From NCBI RefSeq assembly GCF_021272205.1, contig NZ_JAJSDX010000001.1, positions 1 to 64,000 on the forward strand: a stretch of 64,000 nt of DNA. Direction: 5' to 3'. Source of the DNA: Pantoea sp. Mb-10 (lineage in GTDB: Bacteria; Pseudomonadota; Gammaproteobacteria; Enterobacterales; Enterobacteriaceae). The position numbers and the translations under genes are program-made. Below are positions 1 through 6,928 of this stretch, piece after piece (within the stretch, counting starts at the first letter, position 1; each line of letters starts with the position of its first letter). The notes beneath the pieces are model-generated. The model saw only the letters and a list, made by a program, of their open reading frames with translations. It searched no databases and was not told the origin of the DNA.

Positions 1-254
1 ATATCGCCGTGCTCAGCGGTGAGAGAGGAATCAACAACCAGCATGTCGCCATCGTTTATGCCACCCTCGATCATTGAATCACCGCTGACCTTGATGAAAT
101 AGGTCGCGCTTGGGTGCTGCACAAGCAAATCATTCAGGTCAATACGCTGTTCAACGTAGTCCTGTGCAGGTGAAGGAAAGCCGCACGGCACGCGGCTTAC
201 GTAGAGTGGCAATTCCAGAATGGCGCGGATATCCGCAGGTCGTAAAAGCTCCAT
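1..254 (-). CDS. umuD: UmuD, SOS mutagenesis protein (5' part, cut by the window edge)
   Basis: This is the first ~85 residues of UmuD, the LexA-like subunit that self-cleaves on the RecA filament and then forms DNA polymerase V with UmuC. The translation matches the family closely, including [20 protein letters not shown]. Starting at ATG 254, the cleavage bond is Cys24-Gly25 and the nucleophile in SGDSM is Ser60, identical to E. coli numbering. A second ATG two codons upstream (260) is possible, but the GAG-like ribosome site is only 3 nt from it and about 9 nt from 254, so 254 is preferred. A LexA box lies just upstream. The catalytic Lys and umuC would lie beyond position 1. Whether it is phage-borne or chromosomal cannot be told here. 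Confidence 0.93.
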   Translation of the reverse strand, partial: MELLRPADIRAILELPLYVSRVPCGFPSPAQDYVEQRIDLNDLLVQHPSATYFIKVSGDSMIEGGINDGDMLVVDSSLTAEHGD

Positions 255-275
255 TTTCATTATCTCAATGAGTTA

Positions 276-291
276 CTGTATATAAATACAG
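276..291 (-). promoter_or_regulatory. LexA (SOS) box of umuD
   Basis: The sequence CTGTATATAAATACAG is a 16-bp LexA operator matching CTG-N10-CAG with the AT-rich alternating core. It lies 22 bp upstream of the umuD start at 254, the usual arrangement for SOS repression. Confidence 0.93.
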
Positions 292-447
292 CAATATCAA
301 TCAGTGAAAATGATCAAGCCGTCTCGCTCGGGGGATTTGTAAAGTGTTTGGTGGGAAAGGAGATTTATTTGATGGGTCGGGTTATTGCTGGCTGCGCTTT
401 AATCACTCACCCCGTAGCTCGCTTACAGATGTGCGCGGTATACCTCT

Positions 448-469
448 GCCCCGTCGACGGGGCTTTTTT
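448..469 (+). terminator. Rho-independent terminator
   Basis: Perfect palindrome GCCCCGTCGACGGGGC (448-463) followed by six T on the plus strand. It overlaps the stop codon of the minus-strand tail-fibre remnant (468-470). No plus-strand gene upstream of it is recognisable: bases 292-447 contain only a weak 62-codon frame with no family resemblance. A near copy lies at 2405-2426. Confidence 0.75.
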
Positions 470-1044
470 AGCCGTCCAGACCATCCAGGTCTTTGAGGCG
501 GCCCCCCATCGCTTTGATGATTTCATATTGTTTTGAGTTATCGCTTTTTTATTCATCAATAATATCCATCAAAGATAGGATCGCCTCGTGGTGGAGCGCT
601 GCAGCCACACCTGATGTGTCTGGACTAAGCACATTCTCAATTAGTGTTCCATCTTCAAGGCTTCTGTTCCCCATAGATGTAACACTGTCGGGGAAAACTT
701 TCTGAACGCTTGCGCGATAAAACCAATCCCCGGAGCGATATCGTCCAGCCTTTCCCATGTTACGCCTTTAATAAGGCGCATTTTTTCCAGCGGGTCTTAG
801 ATCCTTTGGATATTTTTTTAAGCCTCATATCCGACAAGGAAACCCATGAGTCTGGAGCGTAAGCACTGCGCGACTGGTTGGACTGATATCGGGTATAGGC
901 GCCTCCTGTAATGGTCTGAACTGCAACAATGCCACTTGAGCCAGAACCTTCTACAACAGAGGTATGGAACAATGACCTTATCTGCGCATATGCGCCAGAG
1001 TTATGAATGTTGAAGGCAAAGTAATGAAAATTCTTTGCTATCAT
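468..1044 (-). pseudogene. Broken tail fibre/tailspike C-terminal chaperone (peptidase S74-like)
   Basis: The minus strand encodes the C-terminal intramolecular chaperone domain found at the end of many phage tail fibres. Pieces recognisable in successive frames are SDMRLKK, DPLEKMRLIKGVTWERLDD with APGIGFIAQ, VQKVFPDSVTSMGNRSLEDGT, LHHEAILSLMDIIDE and a final RLKDLDGLDG. The reading frame is broken at an A-run near 817 (one base short), by an in-frame TAA near 800, by a one-base loss near 708 and by a TAA after DIIDE. The fibre N-terminus is absent; a stop codon lies just upstream of 1044. No intact protein can be made. Identification rests on remembered family motifs. Confidence 0.8.
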
Positions 1045-1112
1045 TTTGATTTATAAATGGTAACAGAGAATGGGTATTATTTTTTGTACTCATTTATGCA
1101 CGCAGCTCAATG

Positions 1113-1126
1113 GTTGAAATTTCAAC
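1113..1126. promoter_or_regulatory. Perfect 14-bp palindrome upstream of orphan pqqA
   Basis: GTTGAAATTTCAAC is a perfect inverted repeat about 50 bp upstream of the pqqA start, a typical place for an operator. No known regulator consensus is claimed. Confidence 0.4.
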
Positions 1127-1174
1127 AAATTTTTGGGTTGGGATGGATCAATCATTTCAAAGAGGATTTATAAG

Positions 1175-1246
1175 ATGTGGAAAAAGCATGAGTTCGTGGA
1201 TTTGCGCCTTGGACTTGAAGTAACGCTGTACATGTCCAGTCGCTGA
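1175..1246 (+). CDS. pqqA: Orphan PqqA, pyrroloquinoline quinone precursor peptide
   Basis: A 23-codon gene below usual ORF cut-offs encodes MWKKHEFVDLRLG followed by LEVTLYMSSR. This is the PqqA pattern (compare MWKKPxFxDLRLGxEVTLYxxxR): Glu15 and Tyr19, the two residues that PqqE joins and that become PQQ, are both present in the EVTLY motif. The ribosome site AGAGGA lies 8 nt before the ATG, and a stem-loop with a T-run follows the stop. No pqqB, C, D, E or F lies downstream in this window; the neighbours are phage remnants and a HEPN-like gene. It is either a spare precursor gene that feeds PQQ enzymes encoded elsewhere, or a stranded or repurposed peptide. The identification is strong; the role is inference. 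Confidence 0.88.
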   Translation: MWKKHEFVDLRLGLEVTLYMSSR

Positions 1247-1252
1247 TAATGA

Positions 1253-1276
1253 TGCTCGCGAAACTGCGGGCATTTT
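1253..1276 (+). terminator. Stem-loop after pqqA
   Basis: Stem TGCTCGC / GCGGGCA (7 bp, one G-T pair) with loop GAAACT, followed by four T. It lies 6 nt after the pqqA stop. In classical pqq operons a hairpin also follows pqqA and limits read-through; here it may end a monocistronic transcript. Confidence 0.6.
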
Positions 1277-1408
1277 CATCCAATAAACATTTTTACCTTG
1301 AACAGCGCCAACAACATTGATCTCAAAAGCATAATAAACAATACTTTTTTTTAAACAGTTTTTCGCGGGTTTTCAATGAGTGATATTGATAAATAAAACA
1401 TTGGCCGC

Positions 1409-1642
1409 ATGCCGGAGCTCACTGACTTTGGGATGATTTATAGCGCGTGGGGACGGATTCTGGTGCTGAACCTCAAGATGAAAGACTTACTGACGGATCA
1501 TATCTATAACACGCAGATTCTTCCAGATATGGCAATCAGCATCCCTACTGAAATTGCGAAATGGTTTGTGAATAAATTGCTAGGTGTTGTTGAAATAATT
1601 GAAGCGGGAAGGCACGATCCTATCCTAAAAGTGCTTCATTGA
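1409..1642 (+). CDS. Hypothetical 77-residue protein
   Basis: Open frame with no recognised family. It is mixed hydrophobic, with DLLTDHIYNTQILPD and a C-terminal half rich in Val/Ile (KLLGVVEIIEAGRHDP). There is no signal peptide or clear membrane span. The ribosome site before ATG 1409 is poor, and an in-frame stop lies only 13 nt upstream, so it may be a fragment of a larger gene. It ends 27 bp before the HEPN-like gene and could be co-transcribed with it. Bases 1277-1408 are AT-rich and hold nothing I recognise. Confidence 0.4.
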   Translation: MPELTDFGMIYSAWGRILVLNLKMKDLLTDHIYNTQILPDMAISIPTEIAKWFVNKLLGVVEIIEAGRHDPILKVLH

Positions 1643-1669
1643 AACCTGATTACATACAAAGGGATTTTT

Positions 1670-2371
1670 ATGAATAAAAAGTCAAAAGAAACACGCGATC
1701 CTGTAAGAGTAAAAAAATTACAAGGTTTTATTGGTGATAGTACCTTAGATTATCTAGCGTCTAGAATGTTGTTTCTTAATTACATGCCTGTACAGGCATC
1801 TATCCTTGCAAGCACTGCAATTGAAAAAGCTTTAAAAGCTTACTTATCTTTTAATGGAAATGAAAGTCATGGGCATCTCAAAAAGGCTCATTGGACAGCT
1901 TTGAAAAACTTTGATAGAAACTTATACTCTTCACTCAGTGAAGATTTCTTACTCTTAAATCAGAAAGTGTATAAAATGAGATACACTGACGACCTCACCG
2001 CTGGGTACAATGTTGTTATTGCTACAAATGAGTATCTCGCTGAACTCGATTACACAATAATGACGCTGCTAAGACAGTTTGAAGCACACACTCAAAATCC
2101 CCAAGACTACAGGCCCGACAGATTACAAACCATGATAAATCAAAGAGATGCAAGATTGTGGCAGCGTAACCATGTTTTACTTAATCAAGATAAAAATAAT
2201 TTCATTTACTCTACACCCCAATATGTGCATGAACTTAGAAATTATAAAGGTGCCGTCGTTGAAGCATCTTATAGCACAAATAAAAAAGCTTTTGACCCAA
2301 GCTTCCTTCGAGAAGCGCTAATCGCTGAATCGGGTGAGCATTTAAGCTTTAGAATGAGTCATGACCGTTAA
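1670..2371 (+). CDS. HEPN-like domain protein, 233 residues
   Basis: The N-terminal ~135 residues resemble the HEPN four-helix fold: DYLASRMLFLNYMPVQAS, then ILASTAIEKALKAYL, HGHLKKAHWTALKNF and KMRYTDD. HEPN proteins are commonly RNases or partners in toxin-antitoxin and anti-phage systems. However, the canonical R-x4-6-H RNase motif is not visible, so a non-catalytic or divergent HEPN is possible. The C-terminal ~95 residues (RLQTMINQRDARLWQRNHVL onward) are not recognised. The start is supported by GGGA about 5 nt before the ATG. A strong terminator follows 33 bp after the stop. The gene is AT-rich and intact while all surrounding phage genes are broken, which suggests later arrival or retained function. 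No adjacent nucleotidyltransferase or antitoxin gene was seen. Confidence 0.7.
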   Translation: MNKKSKETRDPVRVKKLQGFIGDSTLDYLASRMLFLNYMPVQASILASTAIEKALKAYLSFNGNESHGHLKKAHWTALKNFDRNLYSSLSEDFLLLNQKVYKMRYTDDLTAGYNVVIATNEYLAELDYTIMTLLRQFEAHTQNPQDYRPDRLQTMINQRDARLWQRNHVLLNQDKNNFIYSTPQYVHELRNYKGAVVEASYSTNKKAFDPSFLREALIAESGEHLSFRMSHDR

Positions 2372-2404
2372 CTCGTAAAGCCATTAAGCTTAACGTAGCT
2401 GTTA

Positions 2405-2426
2405 GCCCCGTCGCCGGGGCTTTTTT
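2405..2426 (+). terminator. Rho-independent terminator of the HEPN-like gene
   Basis: GCCCCG-TCGC-CGGGGC stem-loop (2405-2420) followed by six T, 33 bp after the HEPN-like stop codon. It is nearly identical to the terminator at 448-469 and likewise overlaps the stop codon of a minus-strand fibre remnant. Confidence 0.85.
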
Positions 2427-2709
2427 ACGCATCCAGTCCATCCAGTGCTTTTGGACGCTTCTGCAGTTCTTCTATTGCAGAGTCACGCGCCATCAACTGT
2501 TCCTGCTGGGCCTATATGGCATGTGTCAGCTTGGCGACCATCGCTATAACGTTTAGCGAGTACGCATCTGGGTTATTGGGGTCGGTCACAATATCGTAAT
2601 CATCGGGCAGGCCTTTTCCGTTAACGCACTCTGGTGACGCAATCACCAGATTGTTTGCGATAAAACCCAGCGTGTCGTCACTTTCAGGAATTATACCCCT
2701 TTCTTTCAT
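2425..2709 (-). pseudogene. Second broken tail-fibre 3' end
   Basis: The minus strand reads MKERGIIPESDDTLGFIANN, then PDDYDIVTDPNNPDAYSLN, then a TAG stop (2512-2514) where the family would have Gln, then AQQEQLMARDSAIEELQKRP and a final ALDGLDA. GFIAN and the closing coiled-coil-like tail resemble the end of a fibre with a C-terminal chaperone domain. The 5' side is cut exactly at the IS3-type element. Beyond that element lies integrase, not fibre, so the rest of the gene is gone. This is a different copy from the remnant at 468-1044; both end in the similar peptide LDGLD. Confidence 0.7.
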
Positions 2710-2746
2710 TTGAATCGCCACGGATAATCTAGACACTTCTGAGCCG

Positions 2747-3601
2747 TTAATGATACTGGTTTTCATATTCTGTCGGTGACATCTTATCGCTCGAACCATG
2801 TCGACGCTTACTGTTATAGAACATTTCGATGTAATCAAAAATATCGCTTCTGGCTTCGTCTCTCTTTCCGTAGATTCTTTTCTTAATTCGTTCGCGTTTC
2901 AGTAACTGGAAAAAGCTTTCCGCAACCGCATTATCGTGGCAGTTACCGCGACGGCTCATGCTGCTCTCCAGGCATTGTGATTTCAGGAACGGCTGCCACT
3001 CATGGCTCGTGTACTGACTACCCTGATCAGAGTGAACAAATACCTGTTTTTGAGGATTACGCCTCCACACCGCCATAAGTAATGCGTTCAGGACAATCTC
3101 TTTTGTCATACGGGGTTGCATTGACCAGCCAATAATTTTGCGTGAGAACAGATCAACTACCACGGCAAGATACAGCCATCCTTATTGGGTCCTGATGTAG
3201 GTTATGTCCGTTACCCAACGCTTATCCGGAGCATCCGGATTGAACTGCCGCTGGAGCCAGTTAGGCGACACGATACTGGCTTCGCCTTTACGTGCCCGTG
3301 GGCTACGGTACCCAATCTGAGCTTTTATTCCGGCACGCTTCATCAGCCGCAAGACCCGGTTCACTCCGCACTGCTGCCCGGTATCACGCAGCTCGAGATG
3401 GATCTTGCGATAAACATAGACGCAGCCAGACTCAAGCCAGAACCGTTTGATCTGCCCGGTCAGCATCTGGTCTGCATGGTGACGCTGTGAATGTGGTTGC
3501 TGAAGCCAGAAATAAAATCCACTCGGATGTACATCCAGAACCCGACAGAGCAGGCGAACAGGCCAACAACGGCTGTTGGCGCGGATAAAGGCGTACCTCA
3601 C
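2747..3601 (-). pseudogene. IS3-family transposase orfB (DDE domain), nonsense-mutated
   Basis: The frame opens with RYAFIRANSRCWPVRLLCRV and carries the IS3 integrase core: TDITYIRT (first Asp), VHSDQGSQYTSHEW (second Asp) and NAVAESFFQLLKRERIKKR (Glu). A TAA at 3183-3185, in the place of a sense codon before GWLYLAVVVDLFSRK, splits the frame into 3182-3601 and 2747-3163. The catalytic DDE residues are retained but lie on both sides of the stop. In IS3 elements OrfB is made as a fusion with OrfA by frameshifting; that is also ruined here. Confidence 0.88.
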
Positions 3602-3896
3602 TCGGACAGCTTTGCGAAGTACGCCGCGGCTTTTTTAATATGTCCCGTTCGTCGGTAACCCGCTTCAGCTCCTTCTGGAGTCGGTGGATCTCGGCCTGAG
3701 CATCTGGCTGTTCTTTATTAGTGGAAGAATCCGGACCGTACTTCTTTGTCCAGGCTTAAGTGCTGTGGGTGGTGATATCAAGACGTGTTGCAACGCTGGA
3801 AACAGAGTAACCACGATCAACAACCTGTTTGACTGCTTCAATTTTAAACTCTTAGGGATAACGCTTACCGCTAATTGGCACCTCTCTTTAAGTCAT
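3598..3896 (-). pseudogene. IS3-family orfA (helix-turn-helix), multiple stops
   Basis: From ATG 3896 the minus strand reads MT-stop, then GKRYP-stop-EFKIEAVKQVVDRGYSV, then ITTHST-stop-AWTKKYGPDSSTNKEQ and IHRLQKELKRVTDERDILKK. This is the OrfA helix-turn-helix plus leucine-zipper pattern with three in-frame TAA codons. The slippage run before AAYFAKLSE has six A where seven would keep the frame. The gene is dead. Confidence 0.8.
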
Positions 3897-3939
3897 CTTA
3901 AATGACTCTGAGATGTCTGTTAAACCCGTGGCGATTCAA

Positions 3940-4247
3940 TCTCGGTGCAGAGACAGAATTTTAAGTAAGTTTGTGATCCACCATCATCACACCACTGCCC
4001 AAGCAAAACGCGGTGAAGCCCTTACCATTAGCTCAATCACTACCGGATTTAGCAAAGCAAGGAAGATGACCACTATTGACTGGAAAAATGGAAGCCCCCC
4101 AACATTCCATGAACAGCGTTCGCTTGCAGAGCGCCTCTGTCGAGATCAGGGATGGGCACAAAGCGTTTGCTCGGACATAAAAATCAGGTCCAAACAGATA
4201 AATCTAATGATGACCGTGGTAAGGAATGGTTGATTGTCGCCATTTGA
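3940..4247 (+). pseudogene. Lambda-type integrase C-terminal fragment, catalytic Tyr lost
   Basis: The plus strand from the IS edge reads ILSKFVIHHHHTTAQAKRGE, then GFSKARKMTTIDWKNGSPPT, then FHEQRSLAERLCRDQG. It then shifts frame near 4150 and continues TKRLLGHKNQVQTDKSNDDR and GKEWLIVAI-stop. This aligns with the end of lambda Int (PPTFHELRSLSARL, LLGHKSDTMASQYRDDRG). The catalytic Arg (HEQR) and His (LLGH) are present; the position of the nucleophilic Tyr holds Ser (TCT, one change from TAT). The N-terminal part was removed at the IS boundary. Its place beside icd and its direction match e14/phage 21 integrases. Confidence 0.85.
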
Positions 4248-4267
4248 ATTAGGTGGATTTATCACCC

Positions 4268-4291
4268 GTTTTGCAGAAAGGTTTTGCAGAA
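4268..4291. repeat. Two 11-bp direct repeats between int and icd
   Basis: GTTTTGCAGAA occurs at 4268-4278 and again at 4281-4291 (13-bp period). Their place between int and the icd end suggests integrase arm-type sites or the attachment region; this is inference. Confidence 0.4.
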
Positions 4292-4313
4292 GAGTTTTTA
4301 GGCTGGGGAAATC

Positions 4314-4342
4314 ACCCCAACTTCCAGACAAGAAATTGGGGT
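4314..4342 (-). terminator. Weak hairpin downstream of icd
   Basis: ACCCCAA (4314-4320) pairs with TTGGGGT (4336-4342) over a 15-nt loop, 18 bp past the icd stop. There is no T-run, so it may be only a stabiliser or a chance pairing. Confidence 0.3.
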
Positions 4343-4359
4343 TACAATAACTTACGTTA

Positions 4360-5610
4360 TTACATGTTAGCGATGATTGCGTCACCAAACTCTGAACATT
4401 TCAGCAGTTTAGCGCCATCCATCAGACGCTCGAAGTCATAGGTCACGGTCTTAGCAGCGATTGCGCCTTCCATGCCTTTAACAATCAGGTCCGCCGCTTC
4501 GAACCACTCCATATGACGCAGCATCATTTCTGCAGACAGGATCACGGAACCGGGGTTCACTTTGTCCTGGCCCGCGTACTTCGGTGCGGTACCGTGGGTG
4601 GCTTCAAACAGCGCGCACTCGTCGCCAATGTTAGCGCCCGGTGCGATACCGATACCGCCAACCTGCGCTGCCAGCGCATCAGAGATGTAGTCGCCGTTAA
4701 GGTTCATACAGGCGATAACGTCATATTCGGCCGGACGCAGCAAGATCTGCTGCAGGAACGCATCGGCAATCACGTCTTTCACCACAATCTCTTTACCGGT
4801 GTTTGGATTCTTGAACTTCATCCATGGACCGCCATCGATCAGCTCGCCGCCGAACTCGTCCTTCACTAACTGGTAACCCCAGTCTTTGAAAGAGCCTTCG
4901 GTGAACTTCATGATGTTGCCTTTGTGTACCAGCGTCAGCGAATCGCGATCGTTGGTGATGGTGTATTCAATGGCCGCACGCACCAAGCGCTTGGTGCCCT
5001 CTTCCGAGCACGGCTTCACACCAATACCGCACTGCTCAGGGAAGCGAATTTTCTTCACGCCCATCTCTTCGCGCAGGAACTTGATGACTTTGTCTGCTTC
5101 TGGCGTGCCCGCTTTCCACTCGATACCAGCATAGATATCTTCTGAGTTTTCACGGAAGATCACCATATCCGTGTCTTCAGGGCGCTTAACCGGGCTTGGC
5201 GTGCCTTTGTAGTAACGCACCGGGCGCAGACACACGTAAAGATCCAGCTCCTGGCGCAGCGCAACGTTCAGAGAACGAATACCGCCGCCAACGGGCGTCG
5301 TCAGTGGGCCTTTGATGGCAACGCGGTACTCTTTAATTAAATCGAGGGTTTCCTGCGGTAACCAGACGTCCTGGCCGTAAAGTTCGACCGATTTCTCGCC
5401 GGTGTAAATTTCCATCCAGGAAATTTTACGCTCGCCGTTGTAGGCTTTCTTCACAGCGGCGTCTACCACTTTCAGCATGACTGGGGATACGTCAACGCCG
5501 ATACCGTCACCCTCAATGTAAGGAATGATGGGATTGTTAGGGACGTTGATTTTTCCCTCATTCAGGGTGATTTTTTGACCTTCCGCCGGAACAACTACTT
5601 TGCTTTCCAT
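4360..5610 (-). CDS. icd: Isocitrate dehydrogenase (NADP+)
   Basis: Icd oxidises isocitrate to 2-oxoglutarate with NADP+ in the TCA cycle. It has 416 residues, the same as E. coli. Visible landmarks are IEGDGIGVD near residue 32, [14 protein letters not shown] with Ser113 (the site phosphorylated by AceK in E. coli), the [11 protein letters not shown] substrate loop and [20 protein letters not shown]. The 3' end, [13 protein letters not shown], is complete although a prophage remnant adjoins it; in e14 lysogens the phage itself restores this end. It is divergent from rluE across 101 bp. Confidence 0.98.
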   Translation of the reverse strand: MESKVVVPAEGQKITLNEGKINVPNNPIIPYIEGDGIGVDVSPVMLKVVDAAVKKAYNGERKISWMEIYTGEKSVELYGQDVWLPQETLDLIKEYRVAIKGPLTTPVGGGIRSLNVALRQELDLYVCLRPVRYYKGTPSPVKRPEDTDMVIFRENSEDIYAGIEWKAGTPEADKVIKFLREEMGVKKIRFPEQCGIGVKPCSEEGTKRLVRAAIEYTITNDRDSLTLVHKGNIMKFTEGSFKDWGYQLVKDEFGGELIDGGPWMKFKNPNTGKEIVVKDVIADAFLQQILLRPAEYDVIACMNLNGDYISDALAAQVGGIGIAPGANIGDECALFEATHGTAPKYAGQDKVNPGSVILSAEMMLRHMEWFEAADLIVKGMEGAIAAKTVTYDFERLMDGAKLLKCSEFGDAIIANM

Positions 5611-5711
5611 TAACCTCTCCTTCGAGCGCTTTTTTGTTAATGATTTGTAAGATGCGCGTCAATACTACTTGAATATTTACGCCACGCCAATCACCACGGT
5701 TTCGCGCTATA

Positions 5712-6368
5712 ATGCGCCGACTCAGACTAACTGCAAAGCCCATGCGAAAAACTTCTCAACGACATCAGCCGGATAGACGTCCCAGTGGCGTTTCGCGTCG
5801 CCCTGCGCGCCCGCGCGGCCCGCGGCGCGTCATTCTTTTTAACAAACCTTTTGATGTACTGCCGCAATTCAGTGATGAAGCCGGCCGCCAAACGCTCAAA
5901 GATTTTGTTTCCGTGAGCGACGTCTACGCCGCAGGCCGCCTCGATCGCGACAGTGAAGGACTCATGCTTTTAACCAACGACGGTGCGCTACAGGCGCGGC
6001 TGACGCAGCCCGGCAAACGCACCGGGAAAATCTATTACGCGCAGGTTGAAGGCGTACCTCAGGAAAGCGATTTACGCCGTTTGCGCCAAGGCGTGACGCT
6101 TAACGATGGGCCGACGCTGCCGGCGGAGGTGGAGTGTGTGGCGGAACCCGCGTGGCTCTGGCCGCGCCAGCCGCCGATTCGGGCGCGTAAATCTATTCCG
6201 ACCTCGTGGCTTAAAATCACCCTGTACGAAGGGCGTAACCGCCAGGTGCGCCGGATGACGGCACACGTAGGGTTGCCGACGCTGCGCCTGATTCGTTTTG
6301 CTATCGGCGAACACCAGTTGGATAATCTGGCACCGGGCGAGTGGCGCGACATTAGCGCAGCGGTGTAA
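5712..6368 (+). CDS. rluE: 23S rRNA pseudouridine(2457) synthase
   Basis: RluE converts U2457 of 23S rRNA to pseudouridine. The RsuA-family catalytic motif [20 protein letters not shown] carries the catalytic Asp; [10 protein letters not shown] and [20 protein letters not shown] complete the core. The basic, Arg/Pro-rich N-terminus (about residues 12-38) lacks domain structure, as in E. coli. With ATG 5712 it has 218 residues (E. coli 217); ATG 5742 is an alternative start. It is divergent from icd and is followed 45 bp later by nudJ. Confidence 0.94.
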   Translation: MRRLRLTAKPMRKTSQRHQPDRRPSGVSRRPARPRGPRRVILFNKPFDVLPQFSDEAGRQTLKDFVSVSDVYAAGRLDRDSEGLMLLTNDGALQARLTQPGKRTGKIYYAQVEGVPQESDLRRLRQGVTLNDGPTLPAEVECVAEPAWLWPRQPPIRARKSIPTSWLKITLYEGRNRQVRRMTAHVGLPTLRLIRFAIGEHQLDNLAPGEWRDISAAV

Positions 6369-6413
6369 TCTGCACCTATTCGATAACGTTAGGTTAACAA
6401 TGATGGAGTTACG

Positions 6414-6887
6414 ATGTTTAAACCTCATGTAACCGTCGCCTGTATCGTGCAGGCGGAGGGGGAATTGCTGGTGGTCGAGGAGCGCGTTAAAGGCCGCATC
6501 ACCTGGAATCAGCCTGCGGGCCACCTCGAAGCCAACGAAACCCTGCTGGAAGCGGCGCAGCGCGAACTGTTTGAAGAGACCGGCATCAATGCAAAACCCG
6601 AGTATTTTCTCGGTGTCCAGCAGTGGATCGCCCCAGACGATACACCTTTTGTGCGTTTTCTGTTTGGCCTCGATCTCCCGAAAAAATGTGAGACTTCCCC
6701 GCACGACCGCGATATTGACTGCTGCTGGTGGCTGCCGCCAGAGCAGATTTTGTCTGCCAACCGGCTGCGCTCGCCGCTGGTGGCCGAAAGCGTCCGTCTT
6801 TGGCAGCAGGGCGCGCGCTACCCGCTGCAGTTGATTGCGCCGTTTCAGTGGCCGTTTCACGAAGGTGCGCGCCCGGCTTCCGCATGA
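6414..6887 (+). CDS. nudJ: Nudix phosphatase NudJ
   Basis: A 157-residue Nudix hydrolase; the E. coli enzyme removes phosphate from HMP-PP, thiamine pyrophosphate and nucleoside triphosphates. The full Nudix box runs from Gly36 to Ile58 (G-x5-E-x7-REL-x-EE-x-GI, read as GHLEANETL and [11 protein letters not shown]). WNQPAGH before it and [10 protein letters not shown] after it match NudJ. ATG 6414 follows a GGAG ribosome site. It lies 41 bp upstream of mnmA, as in E. coli. Confidence 0.95.
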   Translation: MFKPHVTVACIVQAEGELLVVEERVKGRITWNQPAGHLEANETLLEAAQRELFEETGINAKPEYFLGVQQWIAPDDTPFVRFLFGLDLPKKCETSPHDRDIDCCWWLPPEQILSANRLRSPLVAESVRLWQQGARYPLQLIAPFQWPFHEGARPASA

Positions 6888-6928
6888 TAGAATGCGCCGC
6901 CTGTTTTTAATGTAATTGTGAGTGCGTC

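Larger units (their letters stand above)
2711..3938 (-). mobile_element. Degenerate IS3-family insertion sequence (1228 bp)
   Basis: The ends are inverted repeats: TGAATCGCCACGG (2711-2723) and its complement (3926-3938), continuing imperfectly inward for about 30 bp as AGACA, TTCTGAG and GAT blocks. The length (about 1.23 kb) and an orfA/orfB arrangement on the minus strand with an A-run at their junction are typical of IS3. Flanking triplets are ATT and ATC, so no exact 3-bp target duplication is visible. Both reading frames contain stops, so the element cannot move by itself. Fibre sequence lies on one side and integrase on the other, which implies that DNA was deleted next to it. Confidence 0.88.
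1..4340. mobile_element. Degenerate prophage remnant at the 3' end of icd
   Basis: The block between the left edge and icd contains umuD, two broken tail-fibre 3' ends, a broken IS3-type element and a broken lambda-type integrase that faces icd. Known family fact: e14 and phage 21 integrate into the 3' end of icd with int next to the junction. Seen here: int ends at 4247, about 110 bp from the icd stop codon, in the expected orientation. The block is more AT-rich than the core genes. The other att junction is not in the window, so the left limit is open. Most phage genes are missing or carry stops and frameshifts, so this is a graveyard, not an inducible phage. Confidence 0.8.

Noticed and set aside
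348-536. 62-codon plus-strand frame
   Set aside because: It runs through a strong terminator and across the fibre remnant stop; no family match.
3684-3905. 73-codon plus-strand frame
   Set aside because: It is the antisense of the broken IS orfA.
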